Assembly (NCBI RefSeq): GCF_009765355.1
Contig: NZ_VTHK01000010.1
Location: 88,901-152,900 of the forward strand
From: Amycolatopsis anabasis
Lineage (GTDB): Bacteria > Actinomycetota > Actinomycetes > Mycobacteriales > Pseudonocardiaceae
Direction: 5' to 3'
DNA length: 64,000 nucleotides
Positions 16,088-25,044 of this stretch are shown piece by piece. The stretch's first letter is position 1; each line of letters begins with the position of its first letter. Under the pieces are notes generated by a model. The model was not told where the DNA came from, searched no databases, and saw nothing but the letters and a program-made list of their open reading frames with translations. The position numbers were made by a program, and so were the translations under genes.

Positions 16088-16972
16088 GTGGAGCAGGGGT
16101 GTTTGCCGGTGGAGCAGATCGGTTTCGACTTCGGGGTGCAGCCTCGGCGGCTGACCAAGGTGAGCCCGGCTCGCCTGGCCACGTTCGAGGACTGCCCTCG
16201 CCGGTACCGCATGGCGTACCTGGATCGCCCGACGCCGCAGCGCACCGGGCCGTGGGCGCACAGCACGCTCGGCGCGGTGGTGCACAACGCGTTGCGGGCG
16301 TTGTTCGACCTGCCGGTGGAGAAGCGGACCCCGGCGCGCGCCGCCGCGTTGCTCACCGAGCACTGGAAGGACGCCGGGTTCGCCGACGCCGCGCAGGCCG
16401 CGATCTACCGCGAGCGTGCCAAATCCTGGGTCGCCGACTACGTCGAGGAGAACGACGTCACCATCGACCCGGTCGGCCTGGAGCGCTGGATCTCCGCCCC
16501 GGTCAACCCGCACGAAGGCGGGCGCGCGAACCCGACGATGATCATCGAGGGCCGCGCGGACCGGATCGACGAACGCGACGGCGAACTGGTGATCATCGAC
16601 TACAAGACCGGCCGCCGCCCGCCCGACGAGTACGAGGCCCGCGGTTCCCAGGCGCTCGCCATGTACGCGGTCGCCTCGGCCCGGACCCTGCGCCGCCCGT
16701 GCCACCGCGTCGAACTGCACCACGTGCCGACCGGCACCATCGCCGCCGCCGAGCACACCGACGACAGCCTGCGCCGCCAGCTCGTCCGCGCCGAGGAGAC
16801 CGCCGAAGATCTCCGGCTCGCGGCGGATACGCTTGCCGCGGGCGGGGACGCGGACGTCCTGTTCCCACCGCAGACCGGCCGGCGCTGCGCGTGGTGCGAC
16901 TTCCGCCCGAGCTGCGCCGAGGGACAGCAGGCCGCACCGGCGGCGAAATCGTGGGATCTGCTGGCACCGTGA
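16088..16972 (+). CDS. RecB-family PD-(D/E)XK nuclease with Fe-S cysteines
   Basis: A 294-aa nuclease similar to the C-terminal domain of RecB/AddB/Cas4. The catalytic motif is GRADRIDERDGELVIIDYKTGR (D, then D-x-K). Four cysteines expected to bind a 4Fe-4S cluster are split between the N-terminus (FEDCPRRY) and the C-terminus (RRCAWCDFRPSC), as in Cas4 and AddB. Start is uncertain: GTG 16088 has GGGGGAG 8 nt before it, while GTG 16109 would begin VEQIGFDF. No cas genes or helicase are adjacent, so DNA repair or recombination is the likely setting. It overlaps the next gene by 4 nt. Confidence 0.85.
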   Translation: MEQGCLPVEQIGFDFGVQPRRLTKVSPARLATFEDCPRRYRMAYLDRPTPQRTGPWAHSTLGAVVHNALRALFDLPVEKRTPARAAALLTEHWKDAGFADAAQAAIYRERAKSWVADYVEENDVTIDPVGLERWISAPVNPHEGGRANPTMIIEGRADRIDERDGELVIIDYKTGRRPPDEYEARGSQALAMYAVASARTLRRPCHRVELHHVPTGTIAAAEHTDDSLRRQLVRAEETAEDLRLAADTLAAGGDADVLFPPQTGRRCAWCDFRPSCAEGQQAAPAAKSWDLLAP

Positions 16973-17313
16973 GGACGGGTAACGAGTTGGGACCGGAAGC
17001 GGAAACCGAAGAGTTGGAGCTGGGAGCATCAGGCACGCCCGGGGAGCGGCCCGCCGTCCGCTGGTGGCGCGGCCTGACCGGATCGCTCGCCGCGGGCCTG
17101 GTCGTGCTCGCCCTCGTGGTCCTCGGGATCACCCTGCTCTCCACCGCACCCGGGCCGGGGGCGGTGTCGCTGATCGGTCACCCGGTCGCCGCGGTCGTCG
17201 CGGTGGCGGCCCAGTGGATCGCCGACCACCGCCGCGGCCGGGTCGCCGGGATCGCGGGCCTCGTGGTGGTGGCGGACACCGTGCTCGCGATGTCGCTGTT
17301 CTGGTGGTTCTAG
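16969..17313 (+). CDS. Small polytopic membrane protein, unrecognised
   Basis: A 114-aa protein starting at GTG 16969, overlapping the nuclease stop (GTGA). An acidic N-terminus (GPEAETEELELG) is followed by about three hydrophobic segments (residues about 41-60, 68-84 and 92-114, ending MSLFWWF). No family recognised. Coupled translation with the nuclease gene is the only functional hint. It ends convergently with the TetR gene, overlapping by 4 nt. Confidence 0.65.
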   Translation: MRTGNELGPEAETEELELGASGTPGERPAVRWWRGLTGSLAAGLVVLALVVLGITLLSTAPGPGAVSLIGHPVAAVVAVAAQWIADHRRGRVAGIAGLVVVADTVLAMSLFWWF

Positions 17314-17894
17314 GGCGCCTTGACGCCGTTGAGCACCCGTTCCACGGTTCGCCGGCAGAGCGCGCGGAAATCGGCCTCGGACAGCGCCATGCGGCCGGCG
17401 AGGTACTGCTGCACCAGCCCCTGAGCCGGCGACGTGAGCGCGAGCGTGACCTCCAGCGGATCGTCCGGACGCAGCAACCCCTCCCGCATCCAGTCCTGCA
17501 CGGCCTCGTAGACGGGGTTGAACGCCGCCGACCCGCCGGACCGGAAGTCCTCCGGGAACCGGCGTGCCGCCTCCCGCCGGTCGGTGAGCAGGAAGGTGTA
17601 GAGATTCGGCTTGCCGAGCGCGAAATCGAGGAAGTCGGTCAGCAACGACTCCAGGCGCGTGTTCATATCCGCGGCCTCGACGTGTTTGCCCCAGTCCTGC
17701 GCCAGCTCCGCGAGCCCGGCTTCGGCCACCGAGCGCAGCAACGTCTCGCGGTTCGGGAAGTGCCGGTAGGTCGCCATCGGCGTGACCCCCGCGGCGGCGG
17801 CGACCCGGCGCATGGTCACCGCCTGGGCGCCCTCCTCGACCAGGATCGCCAATGCCGCGGACGCGATCCGTTCCCCGGTGCCCTGATCAGCCAT
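17310..17894 (-). CDS. TetR-family transcriptional regulator
   Basis: A 194-aa one-domain repressor: the HTH is at about residues 8-52 (ERIASAALAILVEEGAQAVTMRRVAAAAGVTPMATYRHFPNRE). The ligand-binding part is typical of TetR_C proteins. A palindrome TGTCTAC-agc-GTACACA begins at its own ATG and is probably its operator. It is the last gene of a minus-strand run that starts with the DEAD helicase, so a separate promoter between it and the hydrolase gene is plausible. Confidence 0.87.
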   Translation of the reverse strand: MADQGTGERIASAALAILVEEGAQAVTMRRVAAAAGVTPMATYRHFPNRETLLRSVAEAGLAELAQDWGKHVEAADMNTRLESLLTDFLDFALGKPNLYTFLLTDRREAARRFPEDFRSGGSAAFNPVYEAVQDWMREGLLRPDDPLEVTLALTSPAQGLVQQYLAGRMALSEADFRALCRRTVERVLNGVKAP

Positions 17895-17910
17895 GTCTAC
17901 AGCGTACACA
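17894..17910. promoter_or_regulatory. Palindrome at the TetR gene start (candidate operator)
   Basis: TGTCTACAGCGTACACA: two 7-nt arms matching at six of seven positions around a 3-nt centre. The left end overlaps the TetR ATG (minus strand, 17892-17894). Size and symmetry suit a TetR dimer, suggesting autorepression. Confidence 0.5.
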
Positions 17911-17917
17911 CCGCGAT

Positions 17918-18784
17918 CTAGCGCCAGGACCGCCAGGCAGGGAGCAGGACCTCCAGGAGCCCGGCGGGGTTCTCGATGTTGGGGGAGTGCGCGGCGCCGG
18001 GCACCAGCGCGAACGGCGCGTCGAGGCGGCGGGCCATCTCGCGTTGTTCGGGAACGTGCCACGCGTCGTCGTTCTCGCCCGCGGCGACCAGCCGGGGCCG
18101 CCCGGCGAGGGCTTCGGCGAGCGCGTCGACGCGGTCCGGTTCGGTGCGCAGCCCCTGCGCCATGCCGAGCAGGGCGGCCGGGGCCGACGCCAGGAACCGG
18201 GCGCGGAAGAAGTCCTTGAGTTCGGCGGGCAGCAGCGCCCACACGGGAAAGCGGGCGCTCACCTTCTCGCGCTCGACGTAGGCGGCGGCGAGCCCGTCGG
18301 CGCGCAGCAGCGGTTCGCCGATCGACAACGCGTCCCACCGCATACCGCGGGGCAGGTGCCGCGGACCGCTGTCGAGCAGGGTCAGCCCGGCGATCGGGGC
18401 CCCGGCGAGGACCGCGCCGCGCGCGACCAGCCCGCCGTAGGAATGGCCGAGCAGCACGACCGGACCGTCGAACGTGCCGACGAGTTCGGCCACCTCCTCG
18501 CCGAGCGGGCCGGGCAGGTACGCCGATTCGTCGTCCGGGCCCGGCGACTCGTACTGGCCGGGCAGATCGATCGCCACCGCCCGCAACCCGGCCGCCGCGA
18601 TCGGGTCCAGCAGCGGTGCGAAGTCCTCTTTGGACCCGGTGTACCCGGGCACCAGCAGCACGGTCGCGTCCGCCGCGCCCGGTGTGCGGAGGGCGGCGAT
18701 CGGGCCGTGGCGGCCCGGCAGGTCGACGCGTTCGGCGTGGTGCGGGGTCAATTGCCCGACCCGGCCGCTTTCCACCACACTCAT
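17918..18784 (-). CDS. Alpha/beta-hydrolase
   Basis: A 288-aa alpha/beta-hydrolase fold protein. Nucleophile elbow GHSYGG (in VVLLGHSYGGLVARG), acid in AAGENDDAWHV and catalytic His in PGAAHSPNIENP are all present, so it should be an active esterase/lipase-type enzyme. The ATG at 18784 overlaps the stop of the upstream PQQ-like gene (ATGA). No signal peptide. Substrate unknown. Confidence 0.86.
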   Translation of the reverse strand: MSVVESGRVGQLTPHHAERVDLPGRHGPIAALRTPGAADATVLLVPGYTGSKEDFAPLLDPIAAAGLRAVAIDLPGQYESPGPDDESAYLPGPLGEEVAELVGTFDGPVVLLGHSYGGLVARGAVLAGAPIAGLTLLDSGPRHLPRGMRWDALSIGEPLLRADGLAAAYVEREKVSARFPVWALLPAELKDFFRARFLASAPAALLGMAQGLRTEPDRVDALAEALAGRPRLVAAGENDDAWHVPEQREMARRLDAPFALVPGAAHSPNIENPAGLLEVLLPAWRSWR

Positions 18785-20115
18785 CGCAACGCCGCCAGCG
18801 TGTCGCCGCGCTGTTCGAACAGCATCGGGCCGAGCGCGCCCAGCCGGACCGGGCCCTGATAGCCGTGCCGGTCGACGCCGATCGTGCGGATCGTCGTGCC
18901 GGTCTGCTCGTCGAGCACCGCGAGCCCGCCCTTGATCGGCACCACGAGCTGCTTGGCGAACAGCACGCCCGGGCCGAGCGTGCCGTCGAGTGTCCACAGT
19001 GGAGTCAGATCGGATTTGGCCAGGGCCATGGTCTTCGAGCCGGTGAACCAGTACACGTTGTTCGCGGTCGTGGTCGTCGGCAGTACCCCGCCCGGCGGGT
19101 CCTGCGCGAGGTCCGCCGCGGGAATGGTGAGCGGGTAGGCGGCGCGCTGGTTGCCGTCCGCGCCGTAGAGCACCAGCAACTGCTGTTCCGGCAACGCGAT
19201 CGCCGCGGAGTCACCGGACATCGCGACCAGTTTCGCCGAGCGGCCCGCGAGCAGCGCGCTGAACAGGACCTTCGGTTCGTCCTCCTTGTCGCCGGTCGAC
19301 TTGTACACGGTGAACCGGTCGGCGAGGTCGCCCGGGCAGCGTTCGATCACGCCGACCTTGCCCGACGACACGGCCACCGAGCCGTACGTGCAGCCGGTGC
19401 GCGGCTGCTTCTCCGGGTTGACCAGCGCGGGCACCTGCCCGTACTCCATGCTCTTGACCAGATCGTCGCGCCAGGTGTTGAGCAGGCGCTGCCCGGTGGC
19501 GGTGACGTGCGAGCCGTCGCTGAGCAGCCGGGTGCCGAGTTCGGCGTCGCCGTTGCGCTGCGCGGTGCGGTGCCCGGTCGACGGGTCGAGCTGGGTGACC
19601 TCGCTGCACCCGATCTCCTTGCGGTACACCGCGTTCACCCGCGACCACGCCCCGCCGATCGTGCACAGCGGGATGTCGCGGGCGTAGCGCCAGCGGATCT
19701 GGCCGGTGACCGGGTCCCGGCCGTCGACCTCGCCGCCGGAGCCGGTCACCACGCTCGTTCCCTCGGTCACCGGCGCGGTGGTGGCCCCGCTCGGCGCCTG
19801 CCACACCTGGGTGAGCGAGCCGGGCACCGCGTCCGGGGCGGGCGGCAGTTCGGCGGCGGCGTTCGCGGTCTCCGAAACGGTCGCCCGGTGGTCGCTGCCC
19901 GCCCAGATGAGCACGCCCGCGACCACGCAGACCACCACGATCATCGCCGCGGCCACCCGGTCGCCCCGGCGGTTCCACGGCGAGCGCCGGGCGACCGGTT
20001 CGACGGCGTGCCGGGGCGCGCCGCCGCCTTCGACCGGAACGGGCAACACGTCTTCGGCGCCGATGTCCTCACCGGCGGGACGGCGGTGCCGCCCACCCTC
20101 AACGGGCTCGCTCAC
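18781..20115 (-). CDS. Membrane-anchored PQQ-like beta-propeller protein (Rv3212-like)
   Basis: A 444-aa protein. About 50 cytoplasmic residues precede one transmembrane segment (about 55-72, VAAAMIVVVCVVAGVLIWAG), then an extracytoplasmic beta-propeller-like domain with repeats such as VDGRDPVTGQIRWRY, VTQLDPSTGHRT and LAVLDEQTGTTIRTIG. This is like BamB/PQQ-repeat proteins. Four cysteines in the exported part could form disulfides. Position directly after a RhlE-type helicase is the same as Rv3212 in mycobacteria (from memory). Starts at GTG 20115. Function unknown, probably cell-envelope related. Confidence 0.75.
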   Translation of the reverse strand: MSEPVEGGRHRRPAGEDIGAEDVLPVPVEGGGAPRHAVEPVARRSPWNRRGDRVAAAMIVVVCVVAGVLIWAGSDHRATVSETANAAAELPPAPDAVPGSLTQVWQAPSGATTAPVTEGTSVVTGSGGEVDGRDPVTGQIRWRYARDIPLCTIGGAWSRVNAVYRKEIGCSEVTQLDPSTGHRTAQRNGDAELGTRLLSDGSHVTATGQRLLNTWRDDLVKSMEYGQVPALVNPEKQPRTGCTYGSVAVSSGKVGVIERCPGDLADRFTVYKSTGDKEDEPKVLFSALLAGRSAKLVAMSGDSAAIALPEQQLLVLYGADGNQRAAYPLTIPAADLAQDPPGGVLPTTTTANNVYWFTGSKTMALAKSDLTPLWTLDGTLGPGVLFAKQLVVPIKGGLAVLDEQTGTTIRTIGVDRHGYQGPVRLGALGPMLFEQRGDTLAALR

Positions 20116-20151
20116 GTCCTCTGGCTCCCCGGTCGTCGGCTCCTGGGCCTA

Positions 20152-21867
20152 TCAGTCTGCCGACGAGGATGTATCAGACGCGTTTGCCGTGGTGTTCGGG
20201 GTGCCCGACCGGCGGCGCCGACGGCGGCGGGCCGGGCGTTCGGCGTTGTCCGAAGTGTCCTTCTCCGCGGGGCCGGAGGTCTCGCCGCTGGGCTTGCCGC
20301 CGCGGGTGCGGCGACGGCGGGTGCGCGCGGCGCCCTCGGTGGCGCCGCCCTCGCCCTCGGACTTCTTCGCGGCGTCGGCGGCCTCGATCGCGGCCGCGGC
20401 CCGGGCGCCGCCCCGGGTGCGGACGCGCGGTTTGCGGGTGCGGCTGCGGGAGCTCTGCTCGGAGCGGCCGCGGCGCTTCTTGCCCAGGTCCTCTTCGTAC
20501 TCCGCGGCGAGCCCGGCGCGGGTGCGCTTGGCCAGCGGCAGCCGCCCGGTCGCGTCCTCCGGGATGCCCAGGTCGCTGAACAGGTGCTTCGAGGTGGAGT
20601 AGGTCTCCACCGGCTCCGGCTTGTCCAGGCCGAGGGTGTCCGAGATGAGCTTCCAGCGCGCTTCCTCGTCCCAGTCGACGAGGGTGATCGCGACGCCGGT
20701 CTTCCCGGCCCGGCCGGTGCGGCCGATGCGGTGGACGTAGGTCTTCTCGTCCTCCGGGGTCTGGTAGTTGATCACGTGCGTGACGTCGTCCACGTCGATG
20801 CCGCGGGCGGCCACGTCCGTGGCGACCAGCACGTCGATCTTGCCGGAGCGGAACGCCCGCAGGGCCTGCTCGCGCGCGCCCTGACCCAGGTCGCCGTGCA
20901 CCGCGGCGGCGGCGAACCCGCGTTCGGCGAGGTCGTCGGCGACCTTCTGCGCGGTGCGCTTGGTCCGGGTGAAGATCATCGTCAGGCCGCGGCCCTCGGC
21001 CTGCAGCGTCTTCGCGATCAGTTCGGGCTTGTCCATCGAATGCGCCCGGTAGACGAACTGGGTGGTGCGCTCGTGCACCGCGCCCGCGTCGTTCTCCTCG
21101 GCCCGGATGTGCGTGGGCTGGTTGAGGAACGTGCGGGCCAGCGTGATGATCGGGCCGGGCATGGTGGCCGAGAACAGCATGGTCTGCCGCTCGTCGGGGA
21201 CCATCCGCAGGATCCGCTCGATGTCCGGGAGGAAGCCGAGGTCGAGCATCTCGTCGGCCTCGTCGAGCACCAGGCCGCGCACCTTGCCCAGCACCAGGTG
21301 GCGCTGCTCGGCCAGGTCCAGCAGCCGGCCCGGGGTGCCGATCACCAGGTCGACGCCCTTGCGCAGGGCCTCGATCTGCGGCTCGTAGGGCCGCCCGCCG
21401 TAGACCGAGAGCGTACGGATGCCGAGGTGCTTGCCGGCGTCGGTGAGGTCGTGGGTGACCTGCAGGCACAGTTCGCGGGTCGGGACCACGACCAGCGCCT
21501 GCGGGGTGCCGTCGCCCGGGGTGGTGATCCGCTGCAGCAGCGGCACGCCGAAGCCCAGCGTCTTGCCCATCCCGGTGCGGGCCTGGCCGATCAGGTCGTT
21601 CCCGGCCAGCGCGAGCGGCAGGGTCAGCTCCTGGATCGCGAAGGTCCGCTCGATGCCCGCCGCGGACAGCGCGCGCACGATTTCCGGGCGCACGCCGAAT
21701 TCGGCGAAAGTGGGCGATTCGGGCGTGACCTCGTGGCCCGCCTGCAGCGGGTGCGAGGGGTCGGTCTCCGGGAGCCCGCTTTCGCTGTGCTCCAGGACGA
21801 CCGGGTCGGTAGGGGTGGTGGTGTCGTCTTCCGACGGGGTTGCGGTCAGAGTGATCGCCTCTCTCAT
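20152..21867 (-). CDS. DEAD-box ATP-dependent RNA helicase (RhlE-like)
   Basis: A 571-aa RNA helicase. Motifs: Q-motif around FAIQELTLPLALAG (77-89), motif I ARTGMGKT (96-103), motif Ia PTRELCLQV, motif Ib TPGRLLD, DEAD (202-205), SAT (233-235), VATDVAARGIDV and motif VI HRIGRTGR (379-386). The last 130 residues are Arg/Lys-rich (RTRKPRVRTRGG, RRRRTRGG, ARRRRRRRRS), a typical RNA-binding tail. Expected role: ribosome assembly and RNA turnover, often cold-induced. The start is ATG 21867; a longer upstream start (to 21984) adds non-conserved sequence. The first gene of a four-gene minus-strand run. Confidence 0.92.
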   Translation of the reverse strand: MREAITLTATPSEDDTTTPTDPVVLEHSESGLPETDPSHPLQAGHEVTPESPTFAEFGVRPEIVRALSAAGIERTFAIQELTLPLALAGNDLIGQARTGMGKTLGFGVPLLQRITTPGDGTPQALVVVPTRELCLQVTHDLTDAGKHLGIRTLSVYGGRPYEPQIEALRKGVDLVIGTPGRLLDLAEQRHLVLGKVRGLVLDEADEMLDLGFLPDIERILRMVPDERQTMLFSATMPGPIITLARTFLNQPTHIRAEENDAGAVHERTTQFVYRAHSMDKPELIAKTLQAEGRGLTMIFTRTKRTAQKVADDLAERGFAAAAVHGDLGQGAREQALRAFRSGKIDVLVATDVAARGIDVDDVTHVINYQTPEDEKTYVHRIGRTGRAGKTGVAITLVDWDEEARWKLISDTLGLDKPEPVETYSTSKHLFSDLGIPEDATGRLPLAKRTRAGLAAEYEEDLGKKRRGRSEQSSRSRTRKPRVRTRGGARAAAAIEAADAAKKSEGEGGATEGAARTRRRRTRGGKPSGETSGPAEKDTSDNAERPARRRRRRRSGTPNTTANASDTSSSAD

Positions 21868-22190
21868 GCCAGCGCGCACGGCTTGGTCACGTCCGACACT
21901 CGACCGCACGGGGTTCGCTCGGCTTGTCGCCGGCACTCGGCGAACCTGGCCTGCGCGGGAATGCCGCTCGAGGCGTGCACGCACACTGTCTCCACCGCGG
22001 CTGAGGCGTCCGATTTGTCGTTCTCCCAGGTAGGAAGCTCGTCTGCTTCATGGAGGGACGCGCTGCGGAGCCACGGCGGCTCCTGTCAATACAATTGAAA
22101 GTGTACCTTGCCACTTCTTGATCTCCGCACTTCGGGCACGGCGAGTCCGCGTGGGATTGGTCTCCTTCCGGCGGGGGATACGCTCTCGGC
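21868..22190. other. Divergent intergenic region between helicase and ferritin-like gene
   Basis: A stretch of 323 bp with no supported gene. The only AT-rich part is 22084-22110, which includes TTGACA read on the minus strand (22089-22084) and TACAAT/TTGAAA on the plus strand. It is the likely divergent promoter zone, leaving a long helicase 5' leader of about 200 nt, common for DEAD-box genes. Confidence 0.35.
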
Positions 22191-22844
22191 GTGACCGAGG
22201 CGCGAAAGATCTCCGAAGGCGTTGTCGACCTGCTCGGCGTGGTGGCCTACCTGGAACTGTCCGCGTTCGACCGGATGGCCGAGGACGCGCGCAGCGCGCC
22301 GACGCTGTCCGGGCACGCGGCCCTGGCGTCCATGGCCGCCGCCGAAATCGGCCACTACGGCCTGCTGGAGAAGCACCTGGCCGAGCACGGCGTCGCGGTC
22401 GAGGACGCGATGGCGCCGTTCATCCAGCGCATCGACGCCTGGCACGCCTCGACCGAACCGAAGTCGTGGCTGGAGTCCCTGGTCAAGGCGTATGTCGGTG
22501 ACGGGTTCGCGGCCGATCTGTACAGCGAGATCGCGAACTGGCTGGATCCGGAGACCAAGGACCTGGTGCTCACCGTGCTCGCCGACACCGGGCATTCGGC
22601 GTTCGCCGAGCGCGAAGTCAAGGCCGGGATCGAGGCCGACCGCAAGACGCGGGACAAGCTCGCGCTGTGGGGCCGGCGGCTGCTCGGCGAGGCGCTCACC
22701 CAGGCCCAGTACGTGGTGGCCGAGCGGGACGGGCTGGCCGAGTTGATCATCTCGGGATCGGGCGACCTCGCCGGGATCGCCGCCCTGTTCCGGCGGCTTC
22801 AGCAGGGTCACACCAAGCGGATGCAGGTGCTCGGTCTCGGTTAG
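22191..22844 (+). CDS. Ferritin-like fold protein (MiaE-like, Rv3210c-type)
   Basis: A 217-aa all-helical protein of the ferritin-like superfamily. Candidate metal residues appear as [15 protein letters not shown] and [16 protein letters not shown] in the first half and [16 protein letters not shown] in the second, i.e. E...ExxH-like pairs. By family it resembles tRNA-(ms2io6A)-hydroxylase-like proteins. It lies beside the RhlE helicase and the DUF3107 gene, the same neighbours as in mycobacteria (from memory). Enzymatic role not proven for this branch. GTG start. Confidence 0.75.
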   Translation: MTEARKISEGVVDLLGVVAYLELSAFDRMAEDARSAPTLSGHAALASMAAAEIGHYGLLEKHLAEHGVAVEDAMAPFIQRIDAWHASTEPKSWLESLVKAYVGDGFAADLYSEIANWLDPETKDLVLTVLADTGHSAFAEREVKAGIEADRKTRDKLALWGRRLLGEALTQAQYVVAERDGLAELIISGSGDLAGIAALFRRLQQGHTKRMQVLGLG

Positions 22845-22887
22845 GCTTTCCCGGTAAAGCTTGCGGAAACAACTGCGGAGGTCGCAC

Positions 22888-23118
22888 GTGGAGGTCAAGA
22901 TCGGCATCAAGGACACCCCGCGAGAGCTCGTGGTGTCCAGCGGCCAGTCGACGGACGAGGTCGAGGCCCTGGTTGCCGAGGCGTTGAAGTCCACCGACGG
23001 CCTGCTCCGCCTCACCGACGACAAGGGCCGCAAGTTCCTGGTCCCGGCCGACCGGATCGCCTACGTCGAGGTCGCGCCGTCCGACGTGCGCAAGGTCGGG
23101 TTCGCCGTCGGTTCCTAG
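22888..23118 (+). CDS. DUF3107 protein
   Basis: A 76-aa acidic protein of the actinobacterial DUF3107 family (mycobacterial Rv3208A type). The start is GTG 22888, with GCGGAGG 7-11 nt before. It begins VEVKIGIKDTPREL and ends with DRIAYVEVAPSDVRKVGF, both conserved parts of the family. Two beta-strand-rich ends flank a helix (QSTDEVEALVAEAL). Cytoplasmic; function unknown. Confidence 0.82.
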   Translation: MEVKIGIKDTPRELVVSSGQSTDEVEALVAEALKSTDGLLRLTDDKGRKFLVPADRIAYVEVAPSDVRKVGFAVGS

Positions 23119-23226
23119 GTCCCTTAGCGGGGTGAAGTCACAGCTCAGTCACCGCGCGGTCTCAGGAACCTCTCAGTTAGGCTCGTCAGGATCTGTCCAG
23201 CCCCTGTCGACTAGCTGAGAGCTGAG

Positions 23227-24510
23227 GTGGACGTCGTTACCGTCGCAGCGGAACCCGACCAGCTACTCACGAAGCCGGGTCGGCAGGACAGCAGACGGAT
23301 CCCCGGGATCGCGCCACGCGTTCCCCGGCTGGCCGGGATCGACGTGGCCCGCGGGCTCGCGGTGCTCGGGATGTACGCGGCCCACGTCGGGCCGGATCCG
23401 TCCCAGGGCGGCGCCGGGGTGTTGTTCCGCCCTTTCGAGGGGCGTTCGGCCGCGTTGTTCGCGGTGCTCGCCGGGGTGTCCATCGCGCTGATGTCCGGTG
23501 GCCGGGAGCCGAAGACCGGGCTCGCGCAGACCCGCGTCTCGCTGCGGCTGGCCACCCGGGCGCCGCTGATCATGGCGCTGGGGCTGTGGCTGACCAACCT
23601 GAACACCGGGTACCTGGTCATCCTCTCCTACTACGGGATCTGTTTCCTGGTGGCGATCCCGTTCCTGCGGATGCGGGCCAAGGCGCTGGCGATCGCGGCG
23701 GCGGTGACGGCGGTGGTCGTGCCGTTCGCGTCGTACTTCATCCGCGCCGCGGTGGCCCCGCGCGATCTGTACTACCTCCTGCCCGACGCGCGGTTCGAAC
23801 ACTTCGGCTCGTTCGGGGAGGCGCTGACCATCCTGGTGCTGACCGGCACGTTCCCGGCGGTCGGCCTGATGACGTACCTGTTCGCCGGGATGGCGATCGG
23901 GCGGCTGGACCTGCGGTCACCGCTGGTGTGCCGCCGGTTGTTCCTCGGCGGGACCGCGCTGGCCGTGCTCGCGTACGGCGCGTCCTACCTGGCCACGGAC
24001 GTGTTCGGCGGGATGCGGCGGATCTACGAGACGCTCGCCCCGGCGGCGGCGCGGGCCGGGATGACCCCGGAGCAGTACTTCGGCTTCCACCTCAACAACA
24101 TCCACGGCACCCCGCCGACCACGACCCTGGCCTGGGAACTGGTGTCCAGCGCGCATTCGTACACGCCGTTCGACTTCGTCGCCTGCATCGGCGTCGCGGC
24201 CGCGGTGATCGGCGGGTGCCAGCTGCTGATGCGGCGGTGCGCCCGGTTCCTGCGGCCGCTCGCGGATCTCGGCTCGGTGATCCTGAGCGCGTACGTGTTC
24301 CACTTCATCGCGATCTGGCTGCTGTGGAACGCGGACGACGAATCGGCGTTCAGCCTGCTGCACTTCCTGGAGTTCTCGGCGGTCGCGATCGTGGCCGCGG
24401 TCGCGTGGAAACGCTGGATCGGGCGGGGGCCCCTGGAATGGCTGCTGCACGTGCTCTCGAAGTGGCCGAACCGGGTGATCCGGCCACGCATCCCCGCCCA
24501 GCGGTCGTAG
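23227..24510 (+). CDS. DUF418/DUF1624-type polytopic membrane protein
   Basis: A 427-aa protein with about ten hydrophobic segments. The start of the core, RLAGIDVARGLAVLGMYAAHVGP (residues about 35-57), matches the acyltransferase_3/DUF1624-like proteins in which an Arg near the first helix and His in the first loop are conserved. The C-terminal half (LSAYVFHFIAIWLLW) fits DUF418. These are presumed membrane acyltransferases or transporters acting on cell-surface molecules. GTG 23227 follows AGCTGAG. No operon partner is evident. Confidence 0.75.
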   Translation: MDVVTVAAEPDQLLTKPGRQDSRRIPGIAPRVPRLAGIDVARGLAVLGMYAAHVGPDPSQGGAGVLFRPFEGRSAALFAVLAGVSIALMSGGREPKTGLAQTRVSLRLATRAPLIMALGLWLTNLNTGYLVILSYYGICFLVAIPFLRMRAKALAIAAAVTAVVVPFASYFIRAAVAPRDLYYLLPDARFEHFGSFGEALTILVLTGTFPAVGLMTYLFAGMAIGRLDLRSPLVCRRLFLGGTALAVLAYGASYLATDVFGGMRRIYETLAPAAARAGMTPEQYFGFHLNNIHGTPPTTTLAWELVSSAHSYTPFDFVACIGVAAAVIGGCQLLMRRCARFLRPLADLGSVILSAYVFHFIAIWLLWNADDESAFSLLHFLEFSAVAIVAAVAWKRWIGRGPLEWLLHVLSKWPNRVIRPRIPAQRS

Positions 24511-24511
24511 C

Positions 24512-24667
24512 GGCGGCAGGAAGGGACCTTCGCTCCGCTCAAACGTGAGCGAGGGACCTTTACTACGGCAGAACGTGAGTAAAGGTCCCTTGCTATTTCG
24601 CGGTGACCCGGTGCTGGGGTCGTGAGTGAACAGGCCGGTTAGAACCGGTCCAAACACTCACGACCCC
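24512..24667. repeat. 156-bp intergenic repeat, copy 1
   Basis: It matches 34126-34281 over its whole length, with identity above 80 % by eye. It holds two hairpins: GGGACCTTTACT (24553-24564) with AGTAAAGGTCCC (24578-24589), and a 13-bp perfect pair GGGGTCGTGAGTG (24616-24628)/CACTCACGACCCC (24655-24667). The second encloses a smaller stem CCGGTT/AACCGG. It sits between converging genes, so it may end transcription from both sides. Confidence 0.85.
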
Positions 24668-24689
24668 GTCGGCAGGTGGCCCGGGGCAG

Positions 24690-25025
24690 TCAGGAGCCCA
24701 GCTGTTCCAGCTCCTCCAGCGAGGTCGGCACGTGGAACGGGGGCGTGCTGGTGCCCATGATCCGGTACCGGCCCCACGGGTCCGGATCGGAGATCTCGCC
24801 CTTGGCCGAGCCGTCCGGGGTGCGGATCTCGGCGGGCTTCTTCTTGCCCTCGGCGATCTTGTCGAGCTGCTCGTTCGCCACGATCCGGCCGTACCAGCGG
24901 TAGTAGCCGTCGATCGGCTGGAAGTGCCCGCGCAGTTCGACCTCGATCGGGATCTCGGTGTCGGCCACGATCAGCGTGGCGGCGCCGGTGTAGCCGTCTT
25001 CGTCGTGCTCGTCGTGTTCGCTCAC
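24690..25025 (-). CDS. DUF4873 protein
   Basis: A 111-aa protein matching DUF4873: GYTGAATLIVADTEIPIEVELRGHFQPIDGYYRWYGRI near the N-terminus and DPWGRYRIMGTSTPPF near the C-terminus. The domain often accompanies monooxygenases in actinomycetes. GTG 25025 has GGAGG upstream and lies 19 nt after the TetR stop codon on the same strand, so regulator and DUF4873 form one unit. This unit is divergent from the AurF-like oxygenase, which fits a shared pathway (inference). Confidence 0.8.
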   Translation of the reverse strand: MSEHDEHDEDGYTGAATLIVADTEIPIEVELRGHFQPIDGYYRWYGRIVANEQLDKIAEGKKKPAEIRTPDGSAKGEISDPDPWGRYRIMGTSTPPFHVPTSLEELEQLGS

Positions 25026-25044
25026 TCGGGGGCCTCCTTGCCCG

